Assembly (NCBI GenBank): GCA_965207915.1
Contig: OZ242304.1
Span: 930,001-994,000, forward strand
Source of the DNA: VXNJ01 sp009840625
GTDB lineage: Bacteria > Chloroflexota > UBA11872 > VXNJ01
Direction of reading: 5' to 3'
DNA length: 64,000 bases
The translations under genes were made by a program, and so were the position numbers. Below are positions 53,142-62,453 of this stretch, piece after piece. The notes under the pieces are model-generated. The model was not told the DNA's origin and did no database searches. It saw only the letters and a program-made list of their open reading frames with translations. Within the stretch, counting starts at the first letter, position 1, and the number at the start of each line of letters is the position of its first letter.

Positions 53142-53172
53142 GCCGACCGGCGGGAACCGACCCCGCCCGGCG

Positions 53173-53934
<762 letters not shown>

Positions 53935-54017
53935 TCCATTTCCAGTGAATCTTCCGGGCTCAAATCTACTACGCCAAAACGGGCTTGGCGGGTCCGGTCA
54001 GGCGGACTATGTATCCG

Positions 54018-55379
54018 TCATTCGACCCCCAGCCCCTCGAGGAATCCCAGATAGGCCGGTTTCGGATCCAGGTAGTCGTCGAACAGCAATGGCCATTCCG
54101 GATTGCCCCAGCGTTCGATCAACCAGCTGTCCCCGTCGCGCAGCCCCCAGACCGTGATCGCATACCGGTTTTCGGGCGGCAGGGCGACGAACGCCGCCAC
54201 TATTGCCCTGACTCTCAGGAACTGATCCACGCTGCGGGATCGGGTGAGTTCGGTCTGATCGCCGTCGGGATTGACCCGAACGTCCAACTCGGACACGTGT
54301 ACCAGCAGACCGCGGCTAACCAATTCATGCATCACCGCTTTGATCTGCCCGATATCGGGAAACGAGTAGGTCACGTGCATTTGCAGGCCGACCCCGTCGA
54401 TCGGGATCCCGCGCCGCTGGAAATCATCGACCATCGCAAGCATCGCGGCCCGCTTGGCGCCGTCCCAGGTGGTGCCGAATTCGTTGTAGAAGAGCAATGC
54501 GTCCGGGTCGGCCTCGTGCGCGTACTGGAACAAGCGCGCCACGTAGTCGTCACCCATGCGGCGCCGAAACACCGTGTCGCGGAGGCGGCCGGATCTGGGA
54601 TCAAGGGCTTCGTTGACCACGTCCCAGCTGGTCACCCGGCCCTTGTACCGACCGACCATCGCGGCGATGTACTCGCGCACCGCGTCCTCGAATTCTTCGT
54701 CGCTGCCTGCAAACTCCTCCAGCCAGCGGGGAGTCGATTGGTGCCAGACCAGGGTGTGCCCGTGCACCTGCATTTGGTTGGCTTCGGCGAACTTGACCAG
54801 TGCGTCCACGTTGTGCCAGCGGTAGGCATCGGGACCTGGGGCCACGTGCCGCATCTTCATCTCGTATCCGGCGGTGATGCTGCTGAAGACCGATCCGGCT
54901 ACCTCCCGGAAGAGTTCGGATTGAAGCTGGGCCGCTTTCAGGGACACGCCCACCGGGAATTCGGCGGCCTCGCGAAGTGCGACATACGGCGCCGGCGAGG
55001 GGTCGGCAGGCGGGACCGGAGCGGGCTCCGGTGCGGGCGCAGGTGCCAATTGGGCGGGGGTGGGCGCCGGATTCACGGGGGCCGGCTGGGAGTCTGCTGG
55101 TGGCGGCGAGGGAGTGGCGGGCGGGCGGTGCGCGGGCACCGGCGCTGGCTGGATGGGGGTCGGCGCCGGGGTCGCGGGGGCCGGCGGGGCATCCGGAGCC
55201 GAATCGACAGCGCAGGCGGCCAGCATGACCGCCGCCAGCGCGATCGCGGCCATCCTGCGCGAAGCCAGAGCTGGATTGGATGCCCGGCGGCCGGCCCCTG
55301 GCCGTCCGGGTCGAAACGGGGCCGGAACGGCCAAGCGGCAGGCTCCGTCCCGGACTGGCGGATTAGGGAGACTTGCCAC
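54018..55379 (-). CDS. GH10 endo-1,4-beta-xylanase-like lipoprotein
   Basis: 453 residues from GTG 55379. A lipoprotein signal is visible (RRMAAIALAAVMLAAC, lipobox Cys near 56), then about 80 residues of Ala/Pro-rich linker and a GH10 catalytic barrel. Acid/base Glu in TSWDVVNEAL, nucleophile Glu in VHVSELDVRV, plus HTLVWHQSTPRWL near the substrate cleft. It should cleave xylan-type glycans at the cell surface. The start is uncertain: ATG 55253 would leave a signal peptide without its basic n-region. Confidence 0.88.
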   Translation of the reverse strand: MASLPNPPVRDGACRLAVPAPFRPGRPGAGRRASNPALASRRMAAIALAAVMLAACAVDSAPDAPPAPATPAPTPIQPAPVPAHRPPATPSPPPADSQPAPVNPAPTPAQLAPAPAPEPAPVPPADPSPAPYVALREAAEFPVGVSLKAAQLQSELFREVAGSVFSSITAGYEMKMRHVAPGPDAYRWHNVDALVKFAEANQMQVHGHTLVWHQSTPRWLEEFAGSDEEFEDAVREYIAAMVGRYKGRVTSWDVVNEALDPRSGRLRDTVFRRRMGDDYVARLFQYAHEADPDALLFYNEFGTTWDGAKRAAMLAMVDDFQRRGIPIDGVGLQMHVTYSFPDIGQIKAVMHELVSRGLLVHVSELDVRVNPDGDQTELTRSRSVDQFLRVRAIVAAFVALPPENRYAITVWGLRDGDSWLIERWGNPEWPLLFDDYLDPKPAYLGFLEGLGVE

Positions 55380-55385
55380 TGCCGG

Positions 55386-57440
55386 TCAGAACGCGGTTTC
55401 CGGTCGCAGCCGTCCGCCTACCGCCGGGTCGCCGGGCAGCCCTTCCCGCCGGTCTCCCAGGGGATCGCGCTCGACCGCGAGCGAGTAGGCGAAAAACAGC
55501 CAGAAGAATGCGGCCAGCTCGGGCCGGAAGTAGTAGTTGTCCAACAGCCCGTGGACAACCCCGGCCGCCATGGCGGCCAAGATGCCGGCATCGGCCCAGA
55601 AAAGGGCGCCGCTGCGGGCGGTTAATCCGCGCGCGATCACGCTAACCGATCGGGTCAGCAGCAACGCCAGCGCGGCGACTCCAGCCACCCCCAGCGATAG
55701 CCAGGCGTCCAGCAGCAGATTGTGCGGATGGGACAGGTTGGGCTCGCGCCACATTTGCGGATCCAGGTAATCGGGCAGACGGTAAAGGAAGTTGTCCGGT
55801 CCCACCCCCAGCCAAAGGTTGTCACCAGCCATTAGCGCCGCCGACCCCCAAAGCCGCAGCCGCACGTCCAGGGTGTCAGCGCCGAATCCGGCCAATGCCG
55901 AAATCACCAATCCAATCCCTACCGCAAGGCCGACCAGCGGCGCCAGCCAGCGGCCCAGAAACGGACGCGCCGCGCCCCAGGCGATCTGGGCCAAGGCCGC
56001 CGCCCCCACCACTCCGGCCAGCCAGCCGCCGCGCGACAGGGTAGCCAGCAGCGCGGCCGCGATCGCCAGCAGCAGCGCCGACAACCCGATTCGCCGGTTT
56101 ACCCCGGCTGCGGCAAGGGCGAGGGCCAGGGCCAGCGGCAGTCCTCTTTCGAGCACCAGCGCCAAGCCGTTCGGCGAGCCCCAAGGCCCGCGCAGGCGGG
56201 CCACCTGGCCGTCGGCGAAGAATTCGATCCCGCCCGAGAGCATCGCCAACACCGCGGCGATGCCGGCGGCCCCGGCGACCGCGCCGGCCAGCAGCAACCG
56301 GCGCCTACCGACCAGGTAGGTGGCGGCCAGGCACCCGAGCCACAAGGGCTCCAGCACCAGCAGGCGCAGGCCGCGGACGGCCACCTTGGGGTACTCGGCC
56401 GCCGCGGTTGCGGCCAAGGCGGCACCCAAGAAAAGCAGCAAGAGAGGCAGGTGCCGACTCGCGATCCCGAACTCGACGCGGCCGAGCAGGGTCGCCCGCA
56501 CCCCCCAGGCCCCGGTCAATGCGGCCAACCCCAGCTCGCCGGGATTCAAGTTCAGCGGACCCAGCGGGACGGCGACCGGCGCCAGCAGCCAGCCGGCAAC
56601 GGTCACTGTCGCCAGCGCCGCCGGCGCCGCCGTGCCCAGCGACCCCAGCGCCACCAGACTGGCAAGACGAATCCAGAACCAGGGATCCCCCGGCCCCGCG
56701 GCGGGAATCGTTGCCACGAGGGTCAACAGAACTGCGGCCAGCAACAGGGCGGGGGCATCGGCGATTTGCACCCGTTCGATGACCGGGCGCCAGCGCCAGC
56801 GCCCGGACCACCAGTTCAGAAGCGACCCGAGTGCGAGCGCCGCTCCGGCGGCGGCGGCGGCGGTGCCGAGCCAGATCGGCCAGCGCGGCGCAGGTTCGCC
56901 GGCGATGGCAGCCCGGATCATTACCAGCTCGCCGGCCGAATCGGGCGCGCGGGCTCCGACTACTTCCAGGGTCATGCGGTGCAGGCCCGACGGGAGACCG
57001 GACGCCAGCGGCACGGCCGCGAATCCACTCTCGGTTGCATAAAGATCGAGTCGCGCGACCCCGCCGGCGGACTTGGGCACCAGATCGGCACGCGCGTCGG
57101 ACCCGTCAATCCAGATCCGAGCCATTCCGCTGCCGGGACCCTCGAGGATTTCCAGGTCGATCGCGCTGCCCCGGAATTCGAGTTCGGCACGGGCTCCGGG
57201 CTGGCCGCTGAACAACACCCGATCGAATCCGAGCTGGCCCGCCTCCCAGGGCCCGGACAGCTCCCACCCGGGGCCGTCGACCGGCAGCCGGTAGACATTG
57301 GCGCTGCGGGGTTCCCCGCGGTCATCCCAGTAGAAGAGATAGGAAAACGCGCTGATGAACGCGGCCAGGCCCAGGAGGGCCAGCAGAATCGTCCGGGCCC
57401 CGGCCGAAGGGCCGCCAAACGCGCGCTGGCCGGGCTTCAG
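55386..57440 (-). CDS. O-antigen ligase-like (WaaL/polymerase family) membrane protein
   Basis: 684 residues if translation starts at CTG 57440, which overlaps the stop of the upstream gene as CTGA. No ATG, GTG or TTG occurs in frame before 57218, which would delete the first membrane helix (ILLALLGLAAFISAFSYLFYW). A beta-rich extracytoplasmic domain of about 120 residues follows, then a dozen hydrophobic helices with the ligase-type periplasmic segment GVGPDNFLYRLPDYLDP and SHPHNLLLDAWLSLG. It likely polymerises or ligates cell-surface glycans; donor and acceptor are unknown. Confidence 0.82.
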   Translation of the reverse strand: MKPGQRAFGGPSAGARTILLALLGLAAFISAFSYLFYWDDRGEPRSANVYRLPVDGPGWELSGPWEAGQLGFDRVLFSGQPGARAELEFRGSAIDLEILEGPGSGMARIWIDGSDARADLVPKSAGGVARLDLYATESGFAAVPLASGLPSGLHRMTLEVVGARAPDSAGELVMIRAAIAGEPAPRWPIWLGTAAAAAGAALALGSLLNWWSGRWRWRPVIERVQIADAPALLLAAVLLTLVATIPAAGPGDPWFWIRLASLVALGSLGTAAPAALATVTVAGWLLAPVAVPLGPLNLNPGELGLAALTGAWGVRATLLGRVEFGIASRHLPLLLLFLGAALAATAAAEYPKVAVRGLRLLVLEPLWLGCLAATYLVGRRRLLLAGAVAGAAGIAAVLAMLSGGIEFFADGQVARLRGPWGSPNGLALVLERGLPLALALALAAAGVNRRIGLSALLLAIAAALLATLSRGGWLAGVVGAAALAQIAWGAARPFLGRWLAPLVGLAVGIGLVISALAGFGADTLDVRLRLWGSAALMAGDNLWLGVGPDNFLYRLPDYLDPQMWREPNLSHPHNLLLDAWLSLGVAGVAALALLLTRSVSVIARGLTARSGALFWADAGILAAMAAGVVHGLLDNYYFRPELAAFFWLFFAYSLAVERDPLGDRREGLPGDPAVGGRLRPETAF

Positions 57441-58294
57441 GAACCTAGCTGGCTGGCGAGAAACTCAAGGCTTTCGCCGGCCGCGATGGCCGGATCGAGC
57501 GGCGAATAGTCCTGCTCGACCACCAGCCAGCCGCGGTAGTCGGATTCGGACAGCAGCGCTACAACCTCGCCGATCGCGCATTCCCCCTGACCCAGCGGGG
57601 TGAACACGCCGTCGAGACTTGCCTCGCGAAAGCTGAGGCCGGCGTCGACGGAATCCTCCAGGACCTGGGCGTCAACGTCTTTGAGGTGAACGTAGGCGAT
57701 CCGCTCGAAGTTCGTTTCGAAAAAGGACAGCGGTTCGATTCCTCCGTAAAGCAGTTGCCCGGTGTCGGGGGCCAGCGCCACGGTCTCGGGGTCGGTGCGG
57801 TCAATCAGGGCGTCGCACTCCTCCTGCGTCTCCACGAACGTTCCGGCGTGGTTGTGGAAGCCCAGCCGGAGGCCGAATTCCTCGGCCAGGAACTCGCCCG
57901 CCAGCGACAGGCCCTCCCCCAGGTAACCCCACTGCCAGTCGGTGAGGCCGTCGGCGCGGCCTTCGGGGAAATGGCCGGCGGTGGCAAAGCGGTGCGGCGA
58001 TCCGGTCTGGGCGGCGACTATGAATCCGGAACCGCAATCGGCGTAGCGCTCGGCCACCGCGCGCAGCGCGTCGAACTCCCGCTGCCGCCAGTCTGGATCG
58101 AACCAGTTGGCGGCAAAGTATCCGCCGGTCAGTTCGAGTTCGGTATCGGCCAGCAGACTGGCCATCGCGCGCGGTTGGTCGAAGAACTCGCGCATCCCCT
58201 CGATGCCGGCGTAGCCCAACTCGGCTACGATTTCCGCAATCTCGGCGTACGGGGCCGAGCGCGGCCAAAGCGACGGGTTTATGCCGATTCGCAC
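57437..58294 (-). CDS. Sugar phosphate isomerase/epimerase-fold TIM-barrel protein
   Basis: 285 residues, GTG start. AP-endonuclease 2/xylose-isomerase-like barrel with likely metal ligands in RLGFHNHAGTFVET, VALAPDTGQLLYGG and AYVHLKDVD and a final Glu in WLVVEQDY. Inosose dehydratase (IolE) and hydroxypyruvate isomerase-type enzymes share these motifs. Substrate undefined. Its TGA overlaps the proposed CTG start of the ligase-like gene, making a two-gene unit. Confidence 0.85.
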   Translation of the reverse strand: MRIGINPSLWPRSAPYAEIAEIVAELGYAGIEGMREFFDQPRAMASLLADTELELTGGYFAANWFDPDWRQREFDALRAVAERYADCGSGFIVAAQTGSPHRFATAGHFPEGRADGLTDWQWGYLGEGLSLAGEFLAEEFGLRLGFHNHAGTFVETQEECDALIDRTDPETVALAPDTGQLLYGGIEPLSFFETNFERIAYVHLKDVDAQVLEDSVDAGLSFREASLDGVFTPLGQGECAIGEVVALLSESDYRGWLVVEQDYSPLDPAIAAGESLEFLASQLGS

Positions 58295-58313
58295 GCCCGC
58301 GTCCGGCGTCGGC

Positions 58314-58469
58314 CTAGATGAACGCCGGCAGGATGAGCCCGATCACCATAGCCGCAGCCACCGCGATGCTGATGACGTACCAGATCACCCTGACGTTCAG
58401 GACCCGACGCCGCAGGCGCCGCAGGCGCAGGAAGCGCGGACGCTGGTCGTGGAGTTGTTTTGATGCCAT
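58314..58469 (-). CDS. Small basic membrane protein (51 aa)
   Basis: Short gene with GGAG 5 nt upstream of its ATG. The N-terminus is strikingly basic (FLRLRRLRRRVLNVR), followed by a single hydrophobic helix (VIWYVISIAVAAAMVIGLIL) to the end. It lies 9 bp downstream of nhaA and probably shares its transcript. No family recognised. Confidence 0.6.
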   Translation of the reverse strand: MASKQLHDQRPRFLRLRRLRRRVLNVRVIWYVISIAVAAAMVIGLILPAFI

Positions 58470-58478
58470 GAGTTCTCC

Positions 58479-59888
58479 CTAACCTGGCTGACGCTGCGGC
58501 GATCCCTGGTAGCCGCCCGATTCGGCCGCGGCCACCGGCCCGCGCCCGCGGCCGGCAATGGTGAGCAGGATGAAGCCGCAGCCGCCGGCCAGCAGCGAGC
58601 CGCCCAGAATCCCCACCTTGGCCATGTCCAGCAGCTGCGCGTCGGCAAACGCCAGCTGGGCGATGAAAAGCGACATCGTGAACCCGATTCCGGCCAGCAG
58701 CCCGATACCGGCGAACTGGGTCCAGCTGACTCCGTAGGGGGCCGTCGCAAGCCCGCTGCGGATCGCCAGGAACGAGCCCAGCAGCACCCCGGCCGGTTTG
58801 CCGACGAACAACCCCAGGACGATCCCCAGCGGGATTCCGGCCAGGGCCATATCAGGCGAGAGCGTAAGGGCCACGCCGGCGTTGGCGAACGCAAATACCG
58901 GAACGATGAAGAAAGTGCTCCAGGGATGCAGCGCCGACTCCAGTTTCTGCAGCGGGGGCTGCGATTCGCCAACCACCCGGACTATCGCGTTAAGCGACGC
59001 CTGCTGATCGCGGCTGGTCATGACCGTTCGGCCCATCTCGGTTTCGCGCTCGAACACGCCCAGCGCCTCGCGGGCGCCGGCCAGGAAGCTGTCCGGGCCG
59101 ATCCGGACGCTGGACGGGATCGTCATCGCCGCCAGCACGCCGGCGACGGTGGCGTGGACGCCGGAAAGCTCTACCGCGTACCACATCGGAACTGCCAGCA
59201 GGAGATAGGCCATTCCCGATCGAACGTTCAGGAACCAGAGCACCCACATGCCGAACCAGAGCAGCGCCGCCCAGCCCAGCGCCGCGATGTTGATGTCGCC
59301 GGTGTAGAAGATCGCGATCACCAGCACCGCGCCCAGGTCATCCACGATCGCTACCGCGACCAGGAAAACCTTCAAGGCGGCCGGGACTCGCCGTCCCAGC
59401 AACGCCAACACGCCGATGGCGAAGGCGATGTCGGTCGCCATGGGAATCCCCCAGCCCGACGAACCCACCCCGGTGGCGTTGAAACCGGCGTAGATCGAGG
59501 CCGGGATCAGCATTCCGCCGATTGCCGCCACGATCGGCAGCATCGCCCGCTTGGGACTGCGGAGCTCGCCGGTTGTAAATTCCCGCTTGAGCTCCAGGCC
59601 GACGACGAAAAAGAAGATCGCCATCAGGGCGTCGTTCACCCAGAAATGCAGGTCCTCTTTGAGGGCGAAGTCGCCGAAGGAGAACCCGATCTTTAGATGA
59701 AGGAGATCGAAATAGGCCTCCGACCACTGTGAATTTGCCCAGACCAGCGCCAGGACCGCCGCCAGCACCAGAACGATGCCGCCCGAGGCCTCCAGGTGGG
59801 CGAATCTTTGAACCGAGCCGGCGACCCGTTCAATCGCCCCGGTCTGCGACATCGGGTGCACCGCGGCAAACCTTCGTAGCCACCTCAC
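58479..59888 (-). CDS. nhaA: Na+/H+ antiporter NhaA
   Basis: 469 residues. Exchanges protons for Na+ (or Li+) and maintains pH and sodium balance. Diagnostic segments: FFFVVGLELKREF, GWGIPMATDIAFAIGVLALLG (transport-site Asp pair with VAIVDDLGAVLVIAIFY) and GLLAGIGFTMSLFIAQLAF. GTG at 59888 is selected because GGAGGG lies 6 nt upstream; the frame extends to 59993 but the extra residues are unlike NhaA. Divergent from lipA. Confidence 0.94.
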   Translation of the reverse strand: MRWLRRFAAVHPMSQTGAIERVAGSVQRFAHLEASGGIVLVLAAVLALVWANSQWSEAYFDLLHLKIGFSFGDFALKEDLHFWVNDALMAIFFFVVGLELKREFTTGELRSPKRAMLPIVAAIGGMLIPASIYAGFNATGVGSSGWGIPMATDIAFAIGVLALLGRRVPAALKVFLVAVAIVDDLGAVLVIAIFYTGDINIAALGWAALLWFGMWVLWFLNVRSGMAYLLLAVPMWYAVELSGVHATVAGVLAAMTIPSSVRIGPDSFLAGAREALGVFERETEMGRTVMTSRDQQASLNAIVRVVGESQPPLQKLESALHPWSTFFIVPVFAFANAGVALTLSPDMALAGIPLGIVLGLFVGKPAGVLLGSFLAIRSGLATAPYGVSWTQFAGIGLLAGIGFTMSLFIAQLAFADAQLLDMAKVGILGGSLLAGGCGFILLTIAGRGRGPVAAAESGGYQGSPQRQPG

Positions 59889-60049
59889 GGCGAACCCTCC
59901 CGCGCGGCGCGCGGCCGCGCCGGCAGAGCAGCAGCAGGGGTGGAGTGGGCGGGCATGTGTGGCAATTTTCGCCGACGCGGTTTTCCCCGCCATAATTTCA
60001 GGCGCGCCCGCGCTTCCGTGAACGCATCTCGAAAGGCCCGTTCGAAAGC

Positions 60050-60946
60050 ATGCCGACAGCGGTACCCGAGACCCGATTCGGGCCGCGCAAGCCGCCCTGG
60101 CTGAAAGTCCGGCTGCCGCTGCCCTCGCAGAGCGAACCGCTGCTCAAGACGGTTCGGCGCTACGGACTGGAAACGGTCTGCCGCGAGGCCCGCTGCCCTA
60201 ACGCGATGGACTGCCACGCCCGCGGCACGGCCACGTTCATGATCCTGGGCGCCATCTGCACGCGCGCCTGCCGGTTCTGCGCGGTCACCTCCGGGCGCCC
60301 CGAACCGGTCGATCCGCTGGAGCCGGCCCGACTGGCCCTTGCGGTCCGCGAACTGGATCTGAAGCACTGCGTGATCACCTCGGTCGACCGCGACGATTTG
60401 CCCGATTTCGGGGCCGGCCACTTCGCCGCCTGCATCCGGGCGGTCCGCAGGCAGTGCCCGGAAACGGCGATCGAGGTCCTGACCCCGGATTTCCAGGGCG
60501 ACCCCGACTCGATCGCCACGGTTGTGGAGGCCGCCCCCGACGTCTACAACCACAACCTCGAGACCGTACCGCGGCTCGCGCCGCGGATCCGCCCCAAGGC
60601 CAAATACGAGCAATCGCTCGAGCTGCTGGCCCGGGTCAAGCGCCTTGACCCGGCGATGACCACCAAGTCCGGAATCATGGTCGGTCTGGGCGAACGCGAC
60701 GACGAGGTCCGAGCGGTCATGGCCGACATGCGGCGCCACGACATCGACATCCTCACGATCGGCCAGTACTTGCGGCCATCGCCCAAACACGCCGCGGTTG
60801 AGCGGTACGTCCACCCGCGTGAATTTGCGGCCTGGTCACGACATGGCCGCGAACTCGGGTTTCGGCACGCCTTTTGCGGACCGCTGGTCCGCAGTTCCTT
60901 CCACGCCGGGGAGGTTTACGAGCAGGCCGCCGCCGCGCCGGCGTAG
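60050..60946 (+). CDS. lipA: Lipoyl synthase
   Basis: 298-residue radical SAM enzyme that inserts two sulfurs into protein-bound octanoate. Both 4Fe-4S clusters are identifiable: auxiliary CREARCPNAMDC (C-x4-C-x5-C, about 44) and the SAM cluster CTRACRFCAV (about 70). VITSVDRDDLPDFGA, ETVPRLAPRIRP and LTIGQYLRPS follow, with a C-terminal GPLVRSSFHA giving the conserved Ser ligand. No lipB is adjacent. Confidence 0.96.
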   Translation: MPTAVPETRFGPRKPPWLKVRLPLPSQSEPLLKTVRRYGLETVCREARCPNAMDCHARGTATFMILGAICTRACRFCAVTSGRPEPVDPLEPARLALAVRELDLKHCVITSVDRDDLPDFGAGHFAACIRAVRRQCPETAIEVLTPDFQGDPDSIATVVEAAPDVYNHNLETVPRLAPRIRPKAKYEQSLELLARVKRLDPAMTTKSGIMVGLGERDDEVRAVMADMRRHDIDILTIGQYLRPSPKHAAVERYVHPREFAAWSRHGRELGFRHAFCGPLVRSSFHAGEVYEQAAAAPA

Positions 60947-60962
60947 AAGGACATTCCCCGGT

Positions 60963-61970
60963 CTAGAACTCGAATTCGCGGACCGGGCGGGAGCCGGGAC
61001 GGCCGATCTTTATCGGGTCCGGCGGGTCGAACGACTCGTCAGCGCCCCACGGCAACTCCGGGCTGCCGCCGGCAAGTTCGCCGACGCCCTTGAGTCCGGA
61101 GAGCTTTTCGGCCCCGGCGATCGCCTCGGCGTCGCCGCCGTAGTACTCGAACCAGGGCATGCCGGCCTCGGTGTATTCCTTGGCGGTCGGCGGCCGGGTG
61201 GGCGGGAGCTCGCCGGTCAATGCCATCCACTGGCCGGAATTTGCAATGCTTACGAAACACCGGCTGGAGTGGCGCTGGTCCCAGGCGTCGAGCCCGTAGG
61301 GGTCCTCGTAGATCTCCTGCCGCATCCTCCCGCCGGGCGCCAGCCCCATCTCCGCGTCACCGTACGCAGCCAGCGGCATCGCCAGACAATCAACCCGATG
61401 CTTGCTAGCCATTGCTTCGTAGCGATCGCGCTTCATCGGATAGGCGATTACCTGCAGGCCGCCCTGCTCGGCCAGGCCGGTTAGCTGTTCCTCGGCCGTG
61501 TAGCCCTTCCCCAACGGCATGGCGACGAATTGTCGGATCAGACCTTGCTCGACGCAGTAGCCGTCCAGCCAGGGCTGCTCCGGCACCACCACGTAGTCCT
61601 GCGGGTCTAGGTTCAGGTGATTGACCCACGCATCGCCCGAAACCGCGCAGACCTTGCCGGTGGCGATCTTCAGCGCGAACGGGTAGCCGCCCGGGGCATC
61701 GAAATTGATCCACATCGCCTCGGCCTGGTGCATGGGCATAAGTACTCCGCCGCGCCGCCGCCAGTGTTCCGGCAGCCGCGCCGCGTGATCGTCAAGGTGC
61801 TGCAGCGGGAAGCGCTCGAAACCCGGCGGCAGCGGGTATTCGCGCCCGTCGTCGGGGATCCGCAGAGTCCGGATGAGCTCCAGCGTGCACACCGCGTCCG
61901 GATGGACGTCTGGAAAGTCGAAACGCAATCGGTTCTTGTGCAGGGTGATCATGGATATTCCTTTTTCCAC
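60963..61970 (-). CDS. Conserved uncharacterised protein partnered with XRE regulator
   Basis: 335 residues. I recognise the general pattern (an early ITLHKNRLRFDFPDVH, PMHQAEAMWINF, then VVVPEQPWLDGYCVE and MPLGKGYTAEEQLTG) from widespread uncharacterised bacterial proteins, but know no function. There is no signal peptide or membrane helix, and it is rich in Trp, Pro and acidic residues. It starts 9 bp after the XRE regulator gene, so the two form an operon. The ATG encoding MEKGISMIT is used; an internal Met at residue 7 is possible. Confidence 0.75.
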   Translation of the reverse strand: MEKGISMITLHKNRLRFDFPDVHPDAVCTLELIRTLRIPDDGREYPLPPGFERFPLQHLDDHAARLPEHWRRRGGVLMPMHQAEAMWINFDAPGGYPFALKIATGKVCAVSGDAWVNHLNLDPQDYVVVPEQPWLDGYCVEQGLIRQFVAMPLGKGYTAEEQLTGLAEQGGLQVIAYPMKRDRYEAMASKHRVDCLAMPLAAYGDAEMGLAPGGRMRQEIYEDPYGLDAWDQRHSSRCFVSIANSGQWMALTGELPPTRPPTAKEYTEAGMPWFEYYGGDAEAIAGAEKLSGLKGVGELAGGSPELPWGADESFDPPDPIKIGRPGSRPVREFEF

Positions 61971-61979
61971 ATCAATCGG

Positions 61980-62333
61980 TTACCAGTCGCCGTCGCGCAC
62001 CTCGCGCACCACATGCAGAATCGCGTCGTCCGGCGCCGCCTTCAAGTCCCGCAGCAGCTGCGCAAACAGTTGCGGGCGGAGGCGAATGATCTCCTGCAGG
62101 TCGGCCGAAACCTTGCCCGCCAGGGCCAGGTAGACGTCCGGGTCTATACCCAGTTCACCGGCCAGGCGCAGGGTGGTCGCCTCCGATGGCGGAGAGACGT
62201 CGCCGCGTTCGATCTTGCTCAGGTAGGCGGGTTCGATCCCGATCCTCTGCGCCACCTGGCGGAGCGAGAACCGCCGGTCACCGGCGCGCAACTGTTCGCG
62301 TCGGTTGCGGGTTGTAGTGCCAAAGTGCGTCAT
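61980..62333 (-). CDS. XRE-family helix-turn-helix regulator
   Basis: 117 residues. An N-terminal HTH_XRE domain (about 12-70) has SLRQVAQRIGIEPAYLSKIERGD and a typical fourth helix LRLAGELGIDPD. The C-terminal part (about 75-117) is helical and could be an effector or dimerisation region. First gene of a two-gene operon with the conserved uncharacterised protein. An inverted repeat immediately upstream suggests autoregulation. Confidence 0.86.
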   Translation of the reverse strand: MTHFGTTTRNRREQLRAGDRRFSLRQVAQRIGIEPAYLSKIERGDVSPPSEATTLRLAGELGIDPDVYLALAGKVSADLQEIIRLRPQLFAQLLRDLKAAPDDAILHVVREVRDGDW

Positions 62334-62352
62334 GTGTCATACATAGTACACA
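62333..62352 (-). promoter_or_regulatory. Candidate operator/promoter of the XRE operon
   Basis: TGTGT (62333-62337) and ACACA (62348-62352) are inverted around an AT-rich core. On the coding strand TACTAT lies 9 bp before the ATG and could be the -10 box of an almost leaderless transcript. Binding by the encoded regulator is inferred. Confidence 0.4.
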
Positions 62353-62453
62353 TTCAATGCCCGAATTTCAAGCCCGTGCATTTGTCCTCCCTTGGGACAA
62401 AGACCGGCTCACGGTCTCTCAACTCCTCCGCAAGGCCGGTTGAGTGGAAAGTT

